Below the pieces are notes generated by a model that was given only the letters and a program-made list of their open reading frames with translations, made no database searches and was not told the origin of the DNA. A stretch of 64,000 nucleotides of DNA, taken from the NCBI GenBank assembly GCA_020848095.1, contig JADLAT010000017.1:124001-188000 (forward strand). The letters are read 5' to 3'. Made by a program: the position numbers and the translations under genes. Numbering within the stretch: the stretch's first letter is position 1; each line of letters begins with the position of its first letter. Source of the DNA: Alphaproteobacteria bacterium. GTDB lineage: Bacteria; Pseudomonadota; Alphaproteobacteria; Micavibrionales; Micavibrionaceae. Below are positions 42,826 through 51,759 of this stretch, piece after piece.

Positions 42826-42870
42826 TTAAGATTGTTAATCTTTGTTAAGATAGATGTTAAAGAAGATTAA
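42826..42870. promoter_or_regulatory. Array of TTAA half-sites upstream of ctrA (candidate CtrA binding region)
   Basis: Five TTAA elements start at 42826, 42835, 42845, 42857 and 42867, four of them as GTTAA. Spacing is 9-12 bases, near one helical turn. The classic CtrA site is TTAA-N7-TTAA (11-base period); no exact N7 pair occurs, but N6 and N8 pairs do. Autoregulation is inferred. Confidence 0.45.
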
Positions 42871-42908
42871 TATAACAGGGTCCAGATCAAAGAAACGGGA
42901 AATCATTC

Positions 42909-43613
42909 ATGCGCGTATTGTTAGTTGAAGACGACAGTTCCACCGCCAAATCCATTGAGTTAATGCTCAAGACCGAGGGTTATATCATTGATACAACCGA
43001 CCTTGGTGAAGATGGTCTGGAAATCGGCAAAATTTATGATTACGACATCATTATTCTCGATCTGATGCTGCCTGATATGGATGGTTATGACGTTCTGAAA
43101 TCGCTTCGCGATTCCAAGGTGGAGACGCCTATTCTTATCCTCTCCGGCCTAACCGAACTTGACAATAAAATCAAGGGTTTGGGGTATGGCGCGGATGATT
43201 ACCTGACCAAACCCTTTGACAAGCGTGAGCTGATCGCCAGGATTCAGGCCATTGTGCGTCGCTCTCAGGGGCATTCCCAGAGCATCATCAAAACCGGAAA
43301 AGTTGCGGTTAATCTCGATACGCGGACGGTGCAGGTTGATGAAAAACCCTTGCACCTTACCGGCAAGGAATACGGCATTATCGAGCTTTTGTCGCTGCGC
43401 AAGGGTTCAACCCTGACCAAGGAAATGTTCCTCAACCATCTTTACGGCGGTATGGACGAGCCAGAGGTTAAGATTATCGACGTTTTCATCTGCAAATTGC
43501 GGAAGAAAATTCAGGATATGGCCGATGGCGAAAACTACATTGAAACGGTCTGGGGCCGGGGTTATGTCCTGCGCGATCCGCAGGCTGAGAAAGCCAAAGT
43601 CGCTAACGGATAA
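42909..43613 (+). CDS. ctrA: Cell-cycle response regulator CtrA
   Basis: OmpR-type transcription factor that in alphaproteobacteria controls the cell cycle and/or motility. 234 residues. The receiver starts [20 protein letters not shown] and has phosphoacceptor D51 ([17 protein letters not shown]) and the lysine in [16 protein letters not shown]. The DNA-binding domain is almost diagnostic: [36 protein letters not shown] and [14 protein letters not shown]. The C-terminal tail differs from Caulobacter (AEKAKVANG), so its proteolysis signal may differ. chpT, its likely phosphodonor, is in the same window. Confidence 0.97.
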   Translation: MRVLLVEDDSSTAKSIELMLKTEGYIIDTTDLGEDGLEIGKIYDYDIIILDLMLPDMDGYDVLKSLRDSKVETPILILSGLTELDNKIKGLGYGADDYLTKPFDKRELIARIQAIVRRSQGHSQSIIKTGKVAVNLDTRTVQVDEKPLHLTGKEYGIIELLSLRKGSTLTKEMFLNHLYGGMDEPEVKIIDVFICKLRKKIQDMADGENYIETVWGRGYVLRDPQAEKAKVANG

Positions 43614-43620
43614 AGCAGGC

Positions 43621-43932
43621 TCAGGGGGCAAGTTCTTCTGGCTGAAATATAAAATATTCGTTCAATTCCAGAGATTCTGGCTGCAGCCCTAGATCTGCGC
43701 CCGTAACCGCCTTCCCGCGCGGATAAAACACGTCCTTGCCATCGGGGTTTATCACCTTAACGCCCGGCTCTCCGCTTTCATCGTAAAACGGCCTTGTCCC
43801 CTTGGTCGCATCGCCGGAAATATGCGCCCGGCAGACATACGAAACACCTTTATGGATGCGCTTAAGTGAATTTGCACCCGTAAAATCAAGTCTTCCTTGT
43901 CCTAATCTCTTATCGCTTTGGTTTTCAGTCAT
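43621..43932 (-). CDS. Hypothetical protein, 103 residues
   Basis: Polar soluble protein starting MTENQSDKRLGQGRLDFTGA, with a middle part GVSYVCRAHISGDATKGTR and an end LELNEYFIFQPEELAP. The region GVKVINPDGKDVFYPRG looks beta-stranded. There is no membrane segment or recognised family. It lies 18 bases downstream of a 61-residue gene on the same strand and runs convergently into ctrA. The lower GC content than ctrA suggests an accessory gene. Confidence 0.6.
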   Translation of the reverse strand: MTENQSDKRLGQGRLDFTGANSLKRIHKGVSYVCRAHISGDATKGTRPFYDESGEPGVKVINPDGKDVFYPRGKAVTGADLGLQPESLELNEYFIFQPEELAP

Positions 43933-43950
43933 TTTTCTGCTTGGCTTTTA

Positions 43951-44136
43951 TCAAGAAATAAAGGCAATTGGCTGCCATGAGCTATGTTGAGGCTGCGTTG
44001 CAGTCTTCTCCTGTGTGGTTTCAGATAAAGAAGAATTTATAAATTTATCTAAATTATAGACGGCTGTACCCTGAGATTCTTGAAAACCTTTAGAGAGCAA
44101 AATTTTAGGGCCGGAAACTTTCTCTGATTTTTGCAT
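43951..44136 (-). CDS. Small hypothetical protein, 61 residues
   Basis: Starts MQKSEKVSGPKILLSKGFQE with TAGGA at good spacing upstream, and ends SSWQPIAFIS. It is Ser/Thr/Gln-rich, with no membrane helix and no family I know. The ribosome-binding site, a possible promoter upstream and the same-strand 103-residue gene directly after it support expression. Function unknown. Confidence 0.45.
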   Translation of the reverse strand: MQKSEKVSGPKILLSKGFQESQGTAVYNLDKFINSSLSETTQEKTATQPQHSSWQPIAFIS

Positions 44137-44178
44137 TTATTTATCCTACACAATGATTGTTTTCTATAATAAAAATGA

Positions 44179-44208
44179 AAAGTACCTAAAATAGTCATAA
44201 AATGTCAA
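44179..44208 (-). promoter_or_regulatory. Possible promoter for the 61/103-residue gene pair
   Basis: On the minus strand a perfect TTGACA (44203-44208), 18 bases, then TACTTT (44179-44184), in a very AT-rich spacer. The -10 match is weak. Confidence 0.35.
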
Positions 44209-44316
44209 TAATTATTTTAAATAAAAAATATCCGCACCGCAAAAAACAAGCTACAGATCTACAAAACCCAAAAGAATTTTCGTGATTTTTGCCCCTTCCG
44301 GCGCTAGAGTCATTTC

Positions 44317-44865
44317 ATGTTCAGCCTTCCCGATTTTTTATCCCTGCTTCGTCTTGCGCTCCTCCCCTTTATGGTGCCGCTGTTCCTTATTCCCATGGAA
44401 TGGGCGGCATGGGCGTGTCTTGCGCTCTATGTCATTGGCGCGCTTACCGATTTCCTTGATGGCTGGCTGGCGCGGCGGTTGAACCAGACTTCGGAGTTCG
44501 GGGCTTTCATCGACCCGCTTTCCGATAAAATTTTTGTTGTAACGACGATGCTGATGCTGGTATCCATCGACCGGGTGAGCGGATATTACGTCATGGCGGT
44601 TGCCGTGATTTTGATCCGGGAGTTTGTGGTTTCCGGCCTGCGGGAATATATGGGACAAAGAGACCTGAAGCTGCCCGTCACACAGCTGGCGAAATGGAAA
44701 ACAGCAGCGCAGATGCTCGCGCTTGGCGTGTTGATTGTCGCGCCTTATATTTTCTACGGACAGGCCATAGGCCTTGGACTTTTGCTGGCGGCGGCGGCGC
44801 TGACGGCGGTCACCGGATGGCATTACCTCAAAACCGTGCTGGACCATATGAGGAAAATACCGTAA
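44317..44865 (+). CDS. pgsA: CDP-diacylglycerol--glycerol-3-phosphate 3-phosphatidyltransferase
   Basis: Makes phosphatidylglycerophosphate, the precursor of phosphatidylglycerol. 182 residues with four to five membrane helices. The CDP-alcohol phosphatidyltransferase signature (DGxxARxxxxxxxxGxxxDxxxD) is present in DFLDGWLARRLNQTSEFGAF with IDPLSDK. REFVVSGLREYMGQR and LPVTQLAKWKTAAQM are PgsA-specific blocks. pyrD starts 9 bases after its stop. Confidence 0.95.
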   Translation: MFSLPDFLSLLRLALLPFMVPLFLIPMEWAAWACLALYVIGALTDFLDGWLARRLNQTSEFGAFIDPLSDKIFVVTTMLMLVSIDRVSGYYVMAVAVILIREFVVSGLREYMGQRDLKLPVTQLAKWKTAAQMLALGVLIVAPYIFYGQAIGLGLLLAAAALTAVTGWHYLKTVLDHMRKIP

Positions 44866-44874
44866 ACCTGTAAT

Positions 44875-45951
44875 ATGGTTGATCTTTACGCCCTTGCCCG
44901 CCCCCTGCTCTTCCGGATAGATCCGGAGCGTGCGCATGCCCTGACCATTCGGGCGATGCGGCAGGGCGTTTTCCCAAAATGTGCGGTCCTCACTAATTCC
45001 GCGCTGGCGCAAACGCTCTGGGGCTTGAAATTTCCCAATCCTGTCGGGCTGGCTGCCGGATTTGATAAAAATGCGGAAGTTCTGGCGGCGGCCTTTGGCC
45101 TTGGCTTTGGCTTTGTTGAGGCCGGAACCGTCACCCCAAGGCCGCAGCCGGGCAATGACAAACCACGCGTGTTCCGCGATCCGGGGACGCAGGCCATCAT
45201 CAACCGCATGGGCTTTCCCGGAACGGGCGCAACCGTGTTCAAGGCCAATCTGGAAAAATTTCTGGCCGGAAAGCGCCGCCCGCCCGGCGTGGTCGGCATC
45301 AATATCGGCATGAATAAAGGCCAGAGCGAGCCGTCAAAGGATTACGCCTATCTTATCCGCATGCTGGCCCCGATGGCGGATTATCTCACCATTAATATTT
45401 CATCCCCCAACACGCCGGGGCTGCGCGATTTGCAGGCCAGAGCACCTTTGCTGGAGCTGCTGTCCGTCATCACCGAGGAACGGCGCAAGGCCTGCGGGGC
45501 GCATCCGCCGGCGCTTTTTCTCAAACTTGCGCCGGATCTTGATGCGGAGAAACAAGAAGAGCTTGCGGCTTGCGCGTTGGAATCGGGGATAGACGGGCTT
45601 ATTCTCGGCAATACCACGCTTGATCGGCCCGAGACACTGCCGGAGAGTTTCCGCGCCGAAAAAGGCGGGCTTTCGGGGCAGCCGCTCACAGAAAAATCCA
45701 CGCAGATCATTCATAATTTCTACGCCCTGACCAAGGGGAAAATCCCGATCATCGGCGTGGGCGGCGTTTCCAGCGGAGCGCAGGCTTACGCAAAGATCAA
45801 GGCGGGTGCCAGTCTGGTCCAGCTTTACACCGCGCTTGTGTTCAAGGGGCCATCCGTGGCAAATTCCATAAATGAAGAGCTGGTGGCGCTGCTCAAAGAA
45901 GACGGCTTTGACCATATTTCTCAGGCGATCGGGAAAGCGCATGGCGCGTAG
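44875..45951 (+). CDS. pyrD: Dihydroorotate dehydrogenase, quinone type
   Basis: Membrane-associated flavoenzyme oxidising dihydroorotate to orotate in pyrimidine synthesis. 358 residues, class 2. The N-terminal helix (MVDLYALARPLLFRIDPERA) binds the membrane and quinone. FPNPVGLAAGFDKNAEVLAA, VGINIGMNKGQSEPSKDY, LTINISSPNTPGLRDLQ (catalytic Ser region) and IIGVGGVSSGAQAYAKIKAG (FMN phosphate) are canonical. It precedes the EAL gene with an 11-base overlap. pyrE is at 60335 on the same strand but not linked. Confidence 0.97.
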   Translation: MVDLYALARPLLFRIDPERAHALTIRAMRQGVFPKCAVLTNSALAQTLWGLKFPNPVGLAAGFDKNAEVLAAAFGLGFGFVEAGTVTPRPQPGNDKPRVFRDPGTQAIINRMGFPGTGATVFKANLEKFLAGKRRPPGVVGINIGMNKGQSEPSKDYAYLIRMLAPMADYLTINISSPNTPGLRDLQARAPLLELLSVITEERRKACGAHPPALFLKLAPDLDAEKQEELAACALESGIDGLILGNTTLDRPETLPESFRAEKGGLSGQPLTEKSTQIIHNFYALTKGKIPIIGVGGVSSGAQAYAKIKAGASLVQLYTALVFKGPSVANSINEELVALLKEDGFDHISQAIGKAHGA

Positions 45952-47410
45952 GACAAAAAACACATCTCCACACCGTGCGAGCGTGGCCCTCTCCAGAGCG
46001 GCCATGATTTCTGCTGTTTTTATCGCCACCATCGTTTTGTGCCTTCTCAGCTTTATATCGCTGGAGCTGGCGGCGTTGACCTTCCTGCTCATGGCCGTGG
46101 GCACGCTCTCTTATGCCGAGAGGCGGCGGCGCGGCTTTTGGGAGCTGGCGGCCTCCTCAAAATTCAAAACGCTCAAAGAGGGGCAGGACGCGCTGGCCGG
46201 GCAGATCAGCCAAAACACGGGCGGGCTTGGCGCATTGAGGGATGAGGTGGAAAAGGTCAAAAATCGGCTGGACCAGCTTAAAAAAATCGCGCTGGCCGCA
46301 AGCGCCGCACCCAAAAAACCCCAGCCTAAAAAGCCGCTTCTGGATAAAACCCTGACCGCGGACGCCGCGCTGGAGCCTGATTTTTACGATCTCTCCGGGG
46401 ATAATTCCGCGCCCTCCTCTCACACCGCCGCCTTGCGTAAAGCACCCTATATCGCGCCGCGTGCGCTGCGCCCCGGCCAGAAAAATAACAAACCCGGCCT
46501 TTCCCCGCTCATGCCGGATGCTTTCGCGCCGGAAGGCGACGCGCCTCTCTACCACGCAGAAGAAAATGAAACGACAGAGCACCCTGAAGAGGAGCTTGAA
46601 TCCTTCAGCGATACGATCGTGCGCGAGCTTTTGCATGTGGCCGTTGAGAACAAACGCGTCGAAGTGTTTGTCCAGCCCATCGTCCGCCTGCCCCAGCGGC
46701 AACCCCGTTTTTACGAGATTTTTGCCCGCATCCGCGCCCGCCCCGGCCAGTATATTCCCGCCGCGCGCTATATGAAGCTGGCCGAGCAGGATAATATGCA
46801 CCACGATATCGACAACCTCCTGTTGCTGCATTGCCTCAAAACCATCCAGGGCAGCGCCGCCATTGAGCGCGCCGCGCCTTTTTTCCTGAACATCACGCCG
46901 GGCACACTGAAAAACGGCGCGTTCATGAAACAGCTTCTTAATTTCATCGCCCGCAATCGCGCATTAGCGCCGCGTTTGATTTTTGAGCTTTCCCAAGATC
47001 AATTCGCGCAGATGCAAGGCCCGGCGCTGGAGATTATTCGCGGCCTGAGCCGTCTGGGATGTTCCTTTTCTCTCGATCACGCGCATGATCTTGATTTTGA
47101 TGTGGCCCAGCTGGTTAATCTTAAAATCCGCTTTATAAAAATAGATGCTGCGATTTTACTGGCCGCGCGCAGCAGCGAAAAAGAAATCCTGCGGCAGGAA
47201 CGGGCGCGCCGAAAACTCGAAGCCAATGGAATCGGCGTTATCGCCCAGCGGATTGAGGATGAAAAACAGCTCCGGCAATTGCTGGATTTTGATATCCATT
47301 ACGGTCAGGGCTATCTGTTCGGCAAACCCGAACCGCAAGGGGCTTATGCCAGCCGCGTTCGCGCCCGCCGCAAGGGGGTTTTGGATAACGACCTGAAATC
47401 ACGCGCTTAA
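45941..47410 (+). CDS. Degenerate EAL-domain membrane protein (TipF-like)
   Basis: 489 residues from the ATG at 45941, which overlaps the pyrD stop by 11 bases. Two hydrophobic helices come first (AAMISAVFIATIVLCLLSFI, LELAALTFLLMAVGTLSYA). A coiled coil follows (ISQNTGGLGALRDEVEKVKN), then a Pro/Ala-rich linker and a C-terminal EAL domain. Key catalytic positions are altered: the EAL motif reads YEIFARIR, DDFG becomes LDHAHD and AEGVE becomes AQRIED, whereas KID and QGY survive. It is probably inactive as a c-di-GMP phosphodiesterase but may still bind the nucleotide. Layout and decay match Caulobacter TipF, which positions the flagellum. Confidence 0.75.
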   Translation: MARRTKNTSPHRASVALSRAAMISAVFIATIVLCLLSFISLELAALTFLLMAVGTLSYAERRRRGFWELAASSKFKTLKEGQDALAGQISQNTGGLGALRDEVEKVKNRLDQLKKIALAASAAPKKPQPKKPLLDKTLTADAALEPDFYDLSGDNSAPSSHTAALRKAPYIAPRALRPGQKNNKPGLSPLMPDAFAPEGDAPLYHAEENETTEHPEEELESFSDTIVRELLHVAVENKRVEVFVQPIVRLPQRQPRFYEIFARIRARPGQYIPAARYMKLAEQDNMHHDIDNLLLLHCLKTIQGSAAIERAAPFFLNITPGTLKNGAFMKQLLNFIARNRALAPRLIFELSQDQFAQMQGPALEIIRGLSRLGCSFSLDHAHDLDFDVAQLVNLKIRFIKIDAAILLAARSSEKEILRQERARRKLEANGIGVIAQRIEDEKQLRQLLDFDIHYGQGYLFGKPEPQGAYASRVRARRKGVLDNDLKSRA

Positions 47411-47508
47411 AACATTCCTCTCTGTTTCCTGAAGAGAGAAGAAAAAGGCTTGAACAAAGCGTATGCGGGCTGGCAAGATGCGGGCCTGCACTTTTGTTAC
47501 AGGATGGA

Positions 47509-49368
47509 ATGATGATAAACCCCGCACGCCTCTTTTTTGCCTTATGCCTTGCCGCGCTTGTTCTGCTCTGCCCGCTTATGGCCCCCTCGGCGCATGCGGA
47601 AGAAGCCCCTAAACCCGTTCACGGCATTGCCCTTCACGGTAATCTTAAATACCCCGCCGATTTCAAACATCTTGCCTATGTTAATCCGGATGCACCCAAG
47701 GGCGGCACGCTAAAACTCAACGTCATCGGCAGCTTCGATTCCCTCAATCCGTTCATTATTAAAGGCTCTCCGGCGGCGGGTTTGAATTTTCTGCGCTCTG
47801 GCTTTGTTTATGAAAGCCTGATGCAAAACAGCTGGGATGAACCCTTTTCGCTTTATGGCGTTGTGGCCGAAACCATCGAAGTACCGGAGGATAAATCCTG
47901 GGTCGCCTTCAATTTACGCCCTGAGGCCAAATGGGCGGACGGCAAGCCCATCACGGCGCAGGATGTCGTCTGGACGTTCAATACGCTCATGGAAAAGGGC
48001 AATCCCTTCTTCAAGGCCTATTACGGCGATGTAAAAAATGCCGAAGCTCTGTCCGAGCGCCGCGTAAAATTCACGTTCAAAGTTTCCGGCAATGCCGAGC
48101 TTCCCCTGATTATGGCGGAAATGGTGATTTTGCCAAAACATTACTGGACGGCTGAAAATCGGGATTTCGGTAAAACCTCCCTCAGCCCGCCACTGGGCAG
48201 CGGGCCTTATAAAATCGGACATGTAGAGCCGGGCCGGAAGATCGAATATATCCGCCGGGATGACTGGTGGGGCAAGGATCTGCCGTTCTTCAAGGGGTTT
48301 TATAATTTCGACCGCATAGAATACGATTATTACCGTGATACCAATGTCGCGCTGGAGGCTTTCTTTGCCGGGGCGTTCGATGTGCAGGAAGAAAACACAG
48401 CCAAGCTTTGGGAGACCGCCTATAACGCGCCGCCGGTTCTGGATGGCCGCATTATCAAGGAGGAGATCGAAAACCAGCGCCCGGCGGGCATGCAGGGCTT
48501 CATTTATAATATCCGCCGCCCGATTTTTGCCGATCCGAAACTGCGCGAGGCGCTGGCCTATGCCTTTGATTTTGAATGGTCCAACAAGCAGTTTGCCTTT
48601 GGCACCTATACCCGCACCGACAGCTATTTTGAAAATTCGGAAATGGCGGCCACGGGTCTGCCTGAGAGTGCGGAGCTTGAAATTCTGGAGCGGTTCCGGG
48701 GCCGTATCCCGGAGGCGGTTTTTACAAAGACCTACGCCCCGCCCAAAACCGACGGGACGGGCAATCTGCGCGCCAATCTGCGCACCGCCTCACGCCTGCT
48801 GGATGAGGCCGGATGGCTGGCCGGGCCGGATGGTATGCGTATGAAAGACGGCAAGGCGCTGGAATTTGAAATTCTGGATGGCAGCCCGATATTTGAACGC
48901 TGGGTCATTCCCTTTACGCAAAATCTCAAACGGCTGGGGGTCAAGGCGAATTTCCGTTCGGTGGACAGTGCCCAATACCAAAACCGGATGAATGATTTCG
49001 ACTTTGATATGACGATCGGCGTATTCGGGCAGTCCGATTCACCGGGTAATGAGCAGCGTGATTTCTGGGGCAGCGAAAAGGCCGATATGCAGGGCTCCCG
49101 TAACTATATAGGAATCAAGGACCCGGCGGTGGATCAAATCATAGAGGAGCTGATACAGGCCACATCGCGCGAGGATCTGGTGGCGCATGTGCGGGCGCTG
49201 GATCGTATCTTGCTGTGGAATCACTACGTCATTCCCATGTGGCATTACCCTAAATGGCGCATTGCGCACTGGGCCCATATCGCGCGGCCCGAAACGCTTT
49301 CCGGCATAAGCCCCTTGATCTCCAGCACATGGTGGTCAAAAGATGCCGAGCAGAATGCGGGGCAATAA
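47509..49368 (+). CDS. yejA: ABC transporter substrate-binding protein, YejA type
   Basis: Periplasmic family 5 (peptide/nickel type) solute-binding protein. 619 residues from MMINPARLFFALCLAALVLL with AGGATGGA directly upstream. The signal peptide cleaves after SAHA. The mature part begins GIALHGNLKYPADFKHLAYV with PDAPKGGTLKLNVIGSFDSL, the usual YejA opening. WADGKPITAQDVVWTFNTL, GSGPYKIGHVEPGRKIEY and the late FGQSDSPGNEQRDFWGS are conserved. The likely cargo is oligopeptides (microcin C in E. coli). The permeases yejB and yejE lie 2.4 and 4.0 kb downstream with unrelated genes between. Confidence 0.9.
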   Translation: MMINPARLFFALCLAALVLLCPLMAPSAHAEEAPKPVHGIALHGNLKYPADFKHLAYVNPDAPKGGTLKLNVIGSFDSLNPFIIKGSPAAGLNFLRSGFVYESLMQNSWDEPFSLYGVVAETIEVPEDKSWVAFNLRPEAKWADGKPITAQDVVWTFNTLMEKGNPFFKAYYGDVKNAEALSERRVKFTFKVSGNAELPLIMAEMVILPKHYWTAENRDFGKTSLSPPLGSGPYKIGHVEPGRKIEYIRRDDWWGKDLPFFKGFYNFDRIEYDYYRDTNVALEAFFAGAFDVQEENTAKLWETAYNAPPVLDGRIIKEEIENQRPAGMQGFIYNIRRPIFADPKLREALAYAFDFEWSNKQFAFGTYTRTDSYFENSEMAATGLPESAELEILERFRGRIPEAVFTKTYAPPKTDGTGNLRANLRTASRLLDEAGWLAGPDGMRMKDGKALEFEILDGSPIFERWVIPFTQNLKRLGVKANFRSVDSAQYQNRMNDFDFDMTIGVFGQSDSPGNEQRDFWGSEKADMQGSRNYIGIKDPAVDQIIEELIQATSREDLVAHVRALDRILLWNHYVIPMWHYPKWRIAHWAHIARPETLSGISPLISSTWWSKDAEQNAGQ

Positions 49369-49372
49369 GGCC

Positions 49373-50167
49373 ATGAAAATCGCCATTGCCATTCCCGCCC
49401 GTTATGCCTCCACCCGCTTTCCCGGCAAGCCGCTGGCCAAAATCGGCGGGCAGACCATGCTGGCCCGCGTAAGCGCGCTGGCCCGGAGCGTGGCCGCCGA
49501 ATTTACCGGCATCACGCTGTTTATTACCACCGAGGATGAGCGTATCGCCAGCCACGCTGCGGAGTTGGGCATGGATTGCGTGCTCACCCCGGCGGATTGC
49601 CCGACCGGTTCGGACCGGGTGCTGGCGGCCTTACGCCAGCTTCCGCAATTACCGGATTTCGTTATCAATCTTCAAGGGGATGCGCCCTTTACGCCGCCAT
49701 CGGTTTTACGGGCGCTTATTCAGGCGTTTAAGGATGACCCGCAGGCGCAAATCGTAACGCCGGTTCACCGTCTGGGCTGGGCCGATCTTGACCGGCTGCG
49801 CGCGGCTAAAAAAACAACGCCGTTTTCCGGCACGACGGCGATCTTGAATGCAGATAATCAGGCGCTGTGGTTTTCAAAAACCATCATCCCGGCCATTCGC
49901 GGTGAGGACAGGCTGCGCACGCAAGAGCCCGTCTCGCCCGTGTACCAGCATATGGGGGTTTACGGTTTCCGGACCGATATACTGGAAAAATTCTGTAGCC
50001 TGCCGCAGGGGGTTTACGAACAGCTCGAAGGGCTGGAGCAGCTGCGCATGCTGGAGAACGGGCTGCGCATCACGGCGGTCAAGGTTGATCTGGAACCCGG
50101 CGCAATACAATCGGGCATTGATACGCCGGAAGATCTCGAACGGGCGGAGGCCTTGCTGAGCGCATGA
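49373..50167 (+). CDS. kdsB: 3-deoxy-manno-octulosonate cytidylyltransferase
   Basis: Activates Kdo as CMP-Kdo for lipid A-core assembly. 264 residues from MKIAIAIPARYASTRFPGKP, which holds the nucleotide-binding signature. AAELGMDCVLTPADCPTGSD, PDFVINLQGDAPFTPPSVLR and QHMGVYGFRTDILEKF follow, with the C-terminal EQLEGLEQLRMLENGLRI and GIDTPEDLERA. The start is 5 bases after the yejA stop. The stop overlaps the phosphatase-like gene by four bases. Confidence 0.95.
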   Translation: MKIAIAIPARYASTRFPGKPLAKIGGQTMLARVSALARSVAAEFTGITLFITTEDERIASHAAELGMDCVLTPADCPTGSDRVLAALRQLPQLPDFVINLQGDAPFTPPSVLRALIQAFKDDPQAQIVTPVHRLGWADLDRLRAAKKTTPFSGTTAILNADNQALWFSKTIIPAIRGEDRLRTQEPVSPVYQHMGVYGFRTDILEKFCSLPQGVYEQLEGLEQLRMLENGLRITAVKVDLEPGAIQSGIDTPEDLERAEALLSA

Positions 50168-50781
50168 CTGTTTTAATTATCGCCCGTCACGGCAATACAT
50201 TCTCAACCGGGGAAACGCCAACCCGCGTCGGGGCGCGGACCGATTTGCCGCTGGTGGAGACAGGAAAGCAACAGGCCCGCGCCATTGGCAAATACCTGAA
50301 AGAAAACAGCCTGATACCCGATGTTGTTTATGCATCACATTTACAAAGAACCCTCCAGACAGCGCAAATCGCTATTGAAGAAAGCGGTATAAAAAACCCG
50401 GTATTCCCCCTTGATATCTTTAATGAAATTGACTACGGCCCGGATGAAAACCAGCGTGAAGATACGGTCCTCGCCCGCATCGGCGCACAAGCCATAAAAG
50501 ATTGGGATGAGCATGCCATCGTGCCGCCCGGCTGGCTGGTTCAACCGGAAAGCATTGTTCAAAACTGGCTCAATTTTGCGGATCACATCCGCGCCCATGA
50601 TGATAATGAGACCATTCTGGTCGTCACCTCCAACGGCATTGCGCGGTTTGCCCCCTATATCACGGGAGATTTTGAGGGTTTTCGCGCGGCGCATAAAATC
50701 AAGCTCTCGACCGGGGCGCTGGCGATTTTCGATTACCGGGATGGCGCATGGTCGTGCCGGGAATGGAATCTCCGCCCCTAA
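50164..50781 (+). CDS. Histidine phosphatase superfamily protein, second active-site His absent
   Basis: 205 residues. The RHG motif is at 8-10 (MTVLIIARHGNTFSTGET), and DVVYASHLQRTLQTAQIAIE supplies the second Arg. NEIDYGPDENQRED may hold the acid. The usual second histidine (motif like VVSHGG) is replaced: here the segment reads ILVVTSNGIARFAPYI. Phosphatase activity may therefore be altered or lost, although the same variant may be fixed in a subfamily. It overlaps kdsB by four bases, so a role tied to envelope sugar metabolism is possible. The exact substrate is unknown. Confidence 0.8.
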   Translation: MTVLIIARHGNTFSTGETPTRVGARTDLPLVETGKQQARAIGKYLKENSLIPDVVYASHLQRTLQTAQIAIEESGIKNPVFPLDIFNEIDYGPDENQREDTVLARIGAQAIKDWDEHAIVPPGWLVQPESIVQNWLNFADHIRAHDDNETILVVTSNGIARFAPYITGDFEGFRAAHKIKLSTGALAIFDYRDGAWSCREWNLRP

Positions 50782-50903
50782 AGCCCATCTCGCAATGCAA
50801 CAACCTTTTTTTGGGGCTTTTTGATCATAAAGTTGCTTTATGCGCTCCATCCTGCTAATTGAATTTCATAATCATAAAAATTTGCAACACTGGAGTATAA
50901 AAA

Positions 50904-51665
50904 ATGTCCTTATCTTTTAAAAGAAAGCCCCCAGCTATCCGCCTTACCCCTACCTATATGAGCACAGGAAAGGGCTTTAATTACACAAGCACAGGGAAAG
51001 AGATAAATCTTAAAGAATATGGGACAGTCCCACAGGACAACGCCACCCAGCACCCCGCCAGTCAGGACGCAAAAGCCACAAAAGCCTTCAAGCATGCCCT
51101 GCGCAGCCAACTGATGACCGAGGATATGGCGCGAACCGTTAACACACTCATCGCTCTTCGGGATATTGCAAATGGTGCCATTTCCACAGAAGAGGGTTAC
51201 GATAAAGTTGCCAATAAGCGCATTGAAACACTGCTGAGCACCGTAAAAAATGTAACCGGGGATAAACGCCCTTCGTCAACAGACCCCCTTTCCGATAAAC
51301 AGAACATTGCATATTTACAGGCTATTACGGAGATTGCATACGAAATGCACGACCTCATTATGCGTGATGAAAAGCTTCAAAAAGATTTCCCAACCGTCTG
51401 GAATATGGGGCGCCTGCTGCATAATCTCGGCAAGCCTCAAGACGCCCTTCCCTTCATTAAAATGTCCGAAGGACTTGAGCCCTACAATACAAAAGTCATG
51501 GCCCGCAAAACGGAAATTCTGGCCGATGTCTACGAAGATAATCCTACGGTTAATAACGCACTCCGTGCCGTTGTCGCGCTGGGTAAGGTAGCTGATCAGG
51601 AAAACTCAGATTATGTGGACTATCTTGAAAAGCGCGTTATAGACATGGTACCTGCCGTGGGTTAA
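50904..51665 (+). CDS. Hypothetical protein with TPR-like C-terminus
   Basis: 253 residues, TGGAG upstream of the ATG. The N-terminus is polar with repeated STGK (TPTYMSTGKGFNYTSTGKEI). The middle is helical (RTVNTLIALRDIANGAIS). Residues about 160-250 look like two tetratricopeptide-type helix pairs: VWNMGRLLHNLGKPQDALPF and KTEILADVYEDNPTVNNALR. No signal peptide or membrane helix. I recognise no named family. Low GC content sets it apart from the neighbours, suggesting an accessory gene. It separates the phosphatase-like gene from yejB. Confidence 0.65.
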   Translation: MSLSFKRKPPAIRLTPTYMSTGKGFNYTSTGKEINLKEYGTVPQDNATQHPASQDAKATKAFKHALRSQLMTEDMARTVNTLIALRDIANGAISTEEGYDKVANKRIETLLSTVKNVTGDKRPSSTDPLSDKQNIAYLQAITEIAYEMHDLIMRDEKLQKDFPTVWNMGRLLHNLGKPQDALPFIKMSEGLEPYNTKVMARKTEILADVYEDNPTVNNALRAVVALGKVADQENSDYVDYLEKRVIDMVPAVG

Positions 51666-51666
51666 C

Positions 51667-51716
51667 CCACCTTACACAAAGAAAGGTGGCGGCGGGGAAA
51701 TTTAAAATCCCTGCCG
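51667..51716 (+). terminator. Two adjacent hairpins after the 253-residue gene
   Basis: First stem CCACCTT / AAGGTGG (7 bp); second CGGCGGGGA / TCCCTGCCG (9 bp with one wobble) around an A/T loop. T runs are short, so terminator strength is doubtful. Confidence 0.45.
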
Positions 51717-51759
51717 TCCCCTCTTTGCGGCGGCGAATTTTTCTTTATACTGCTGCGTT

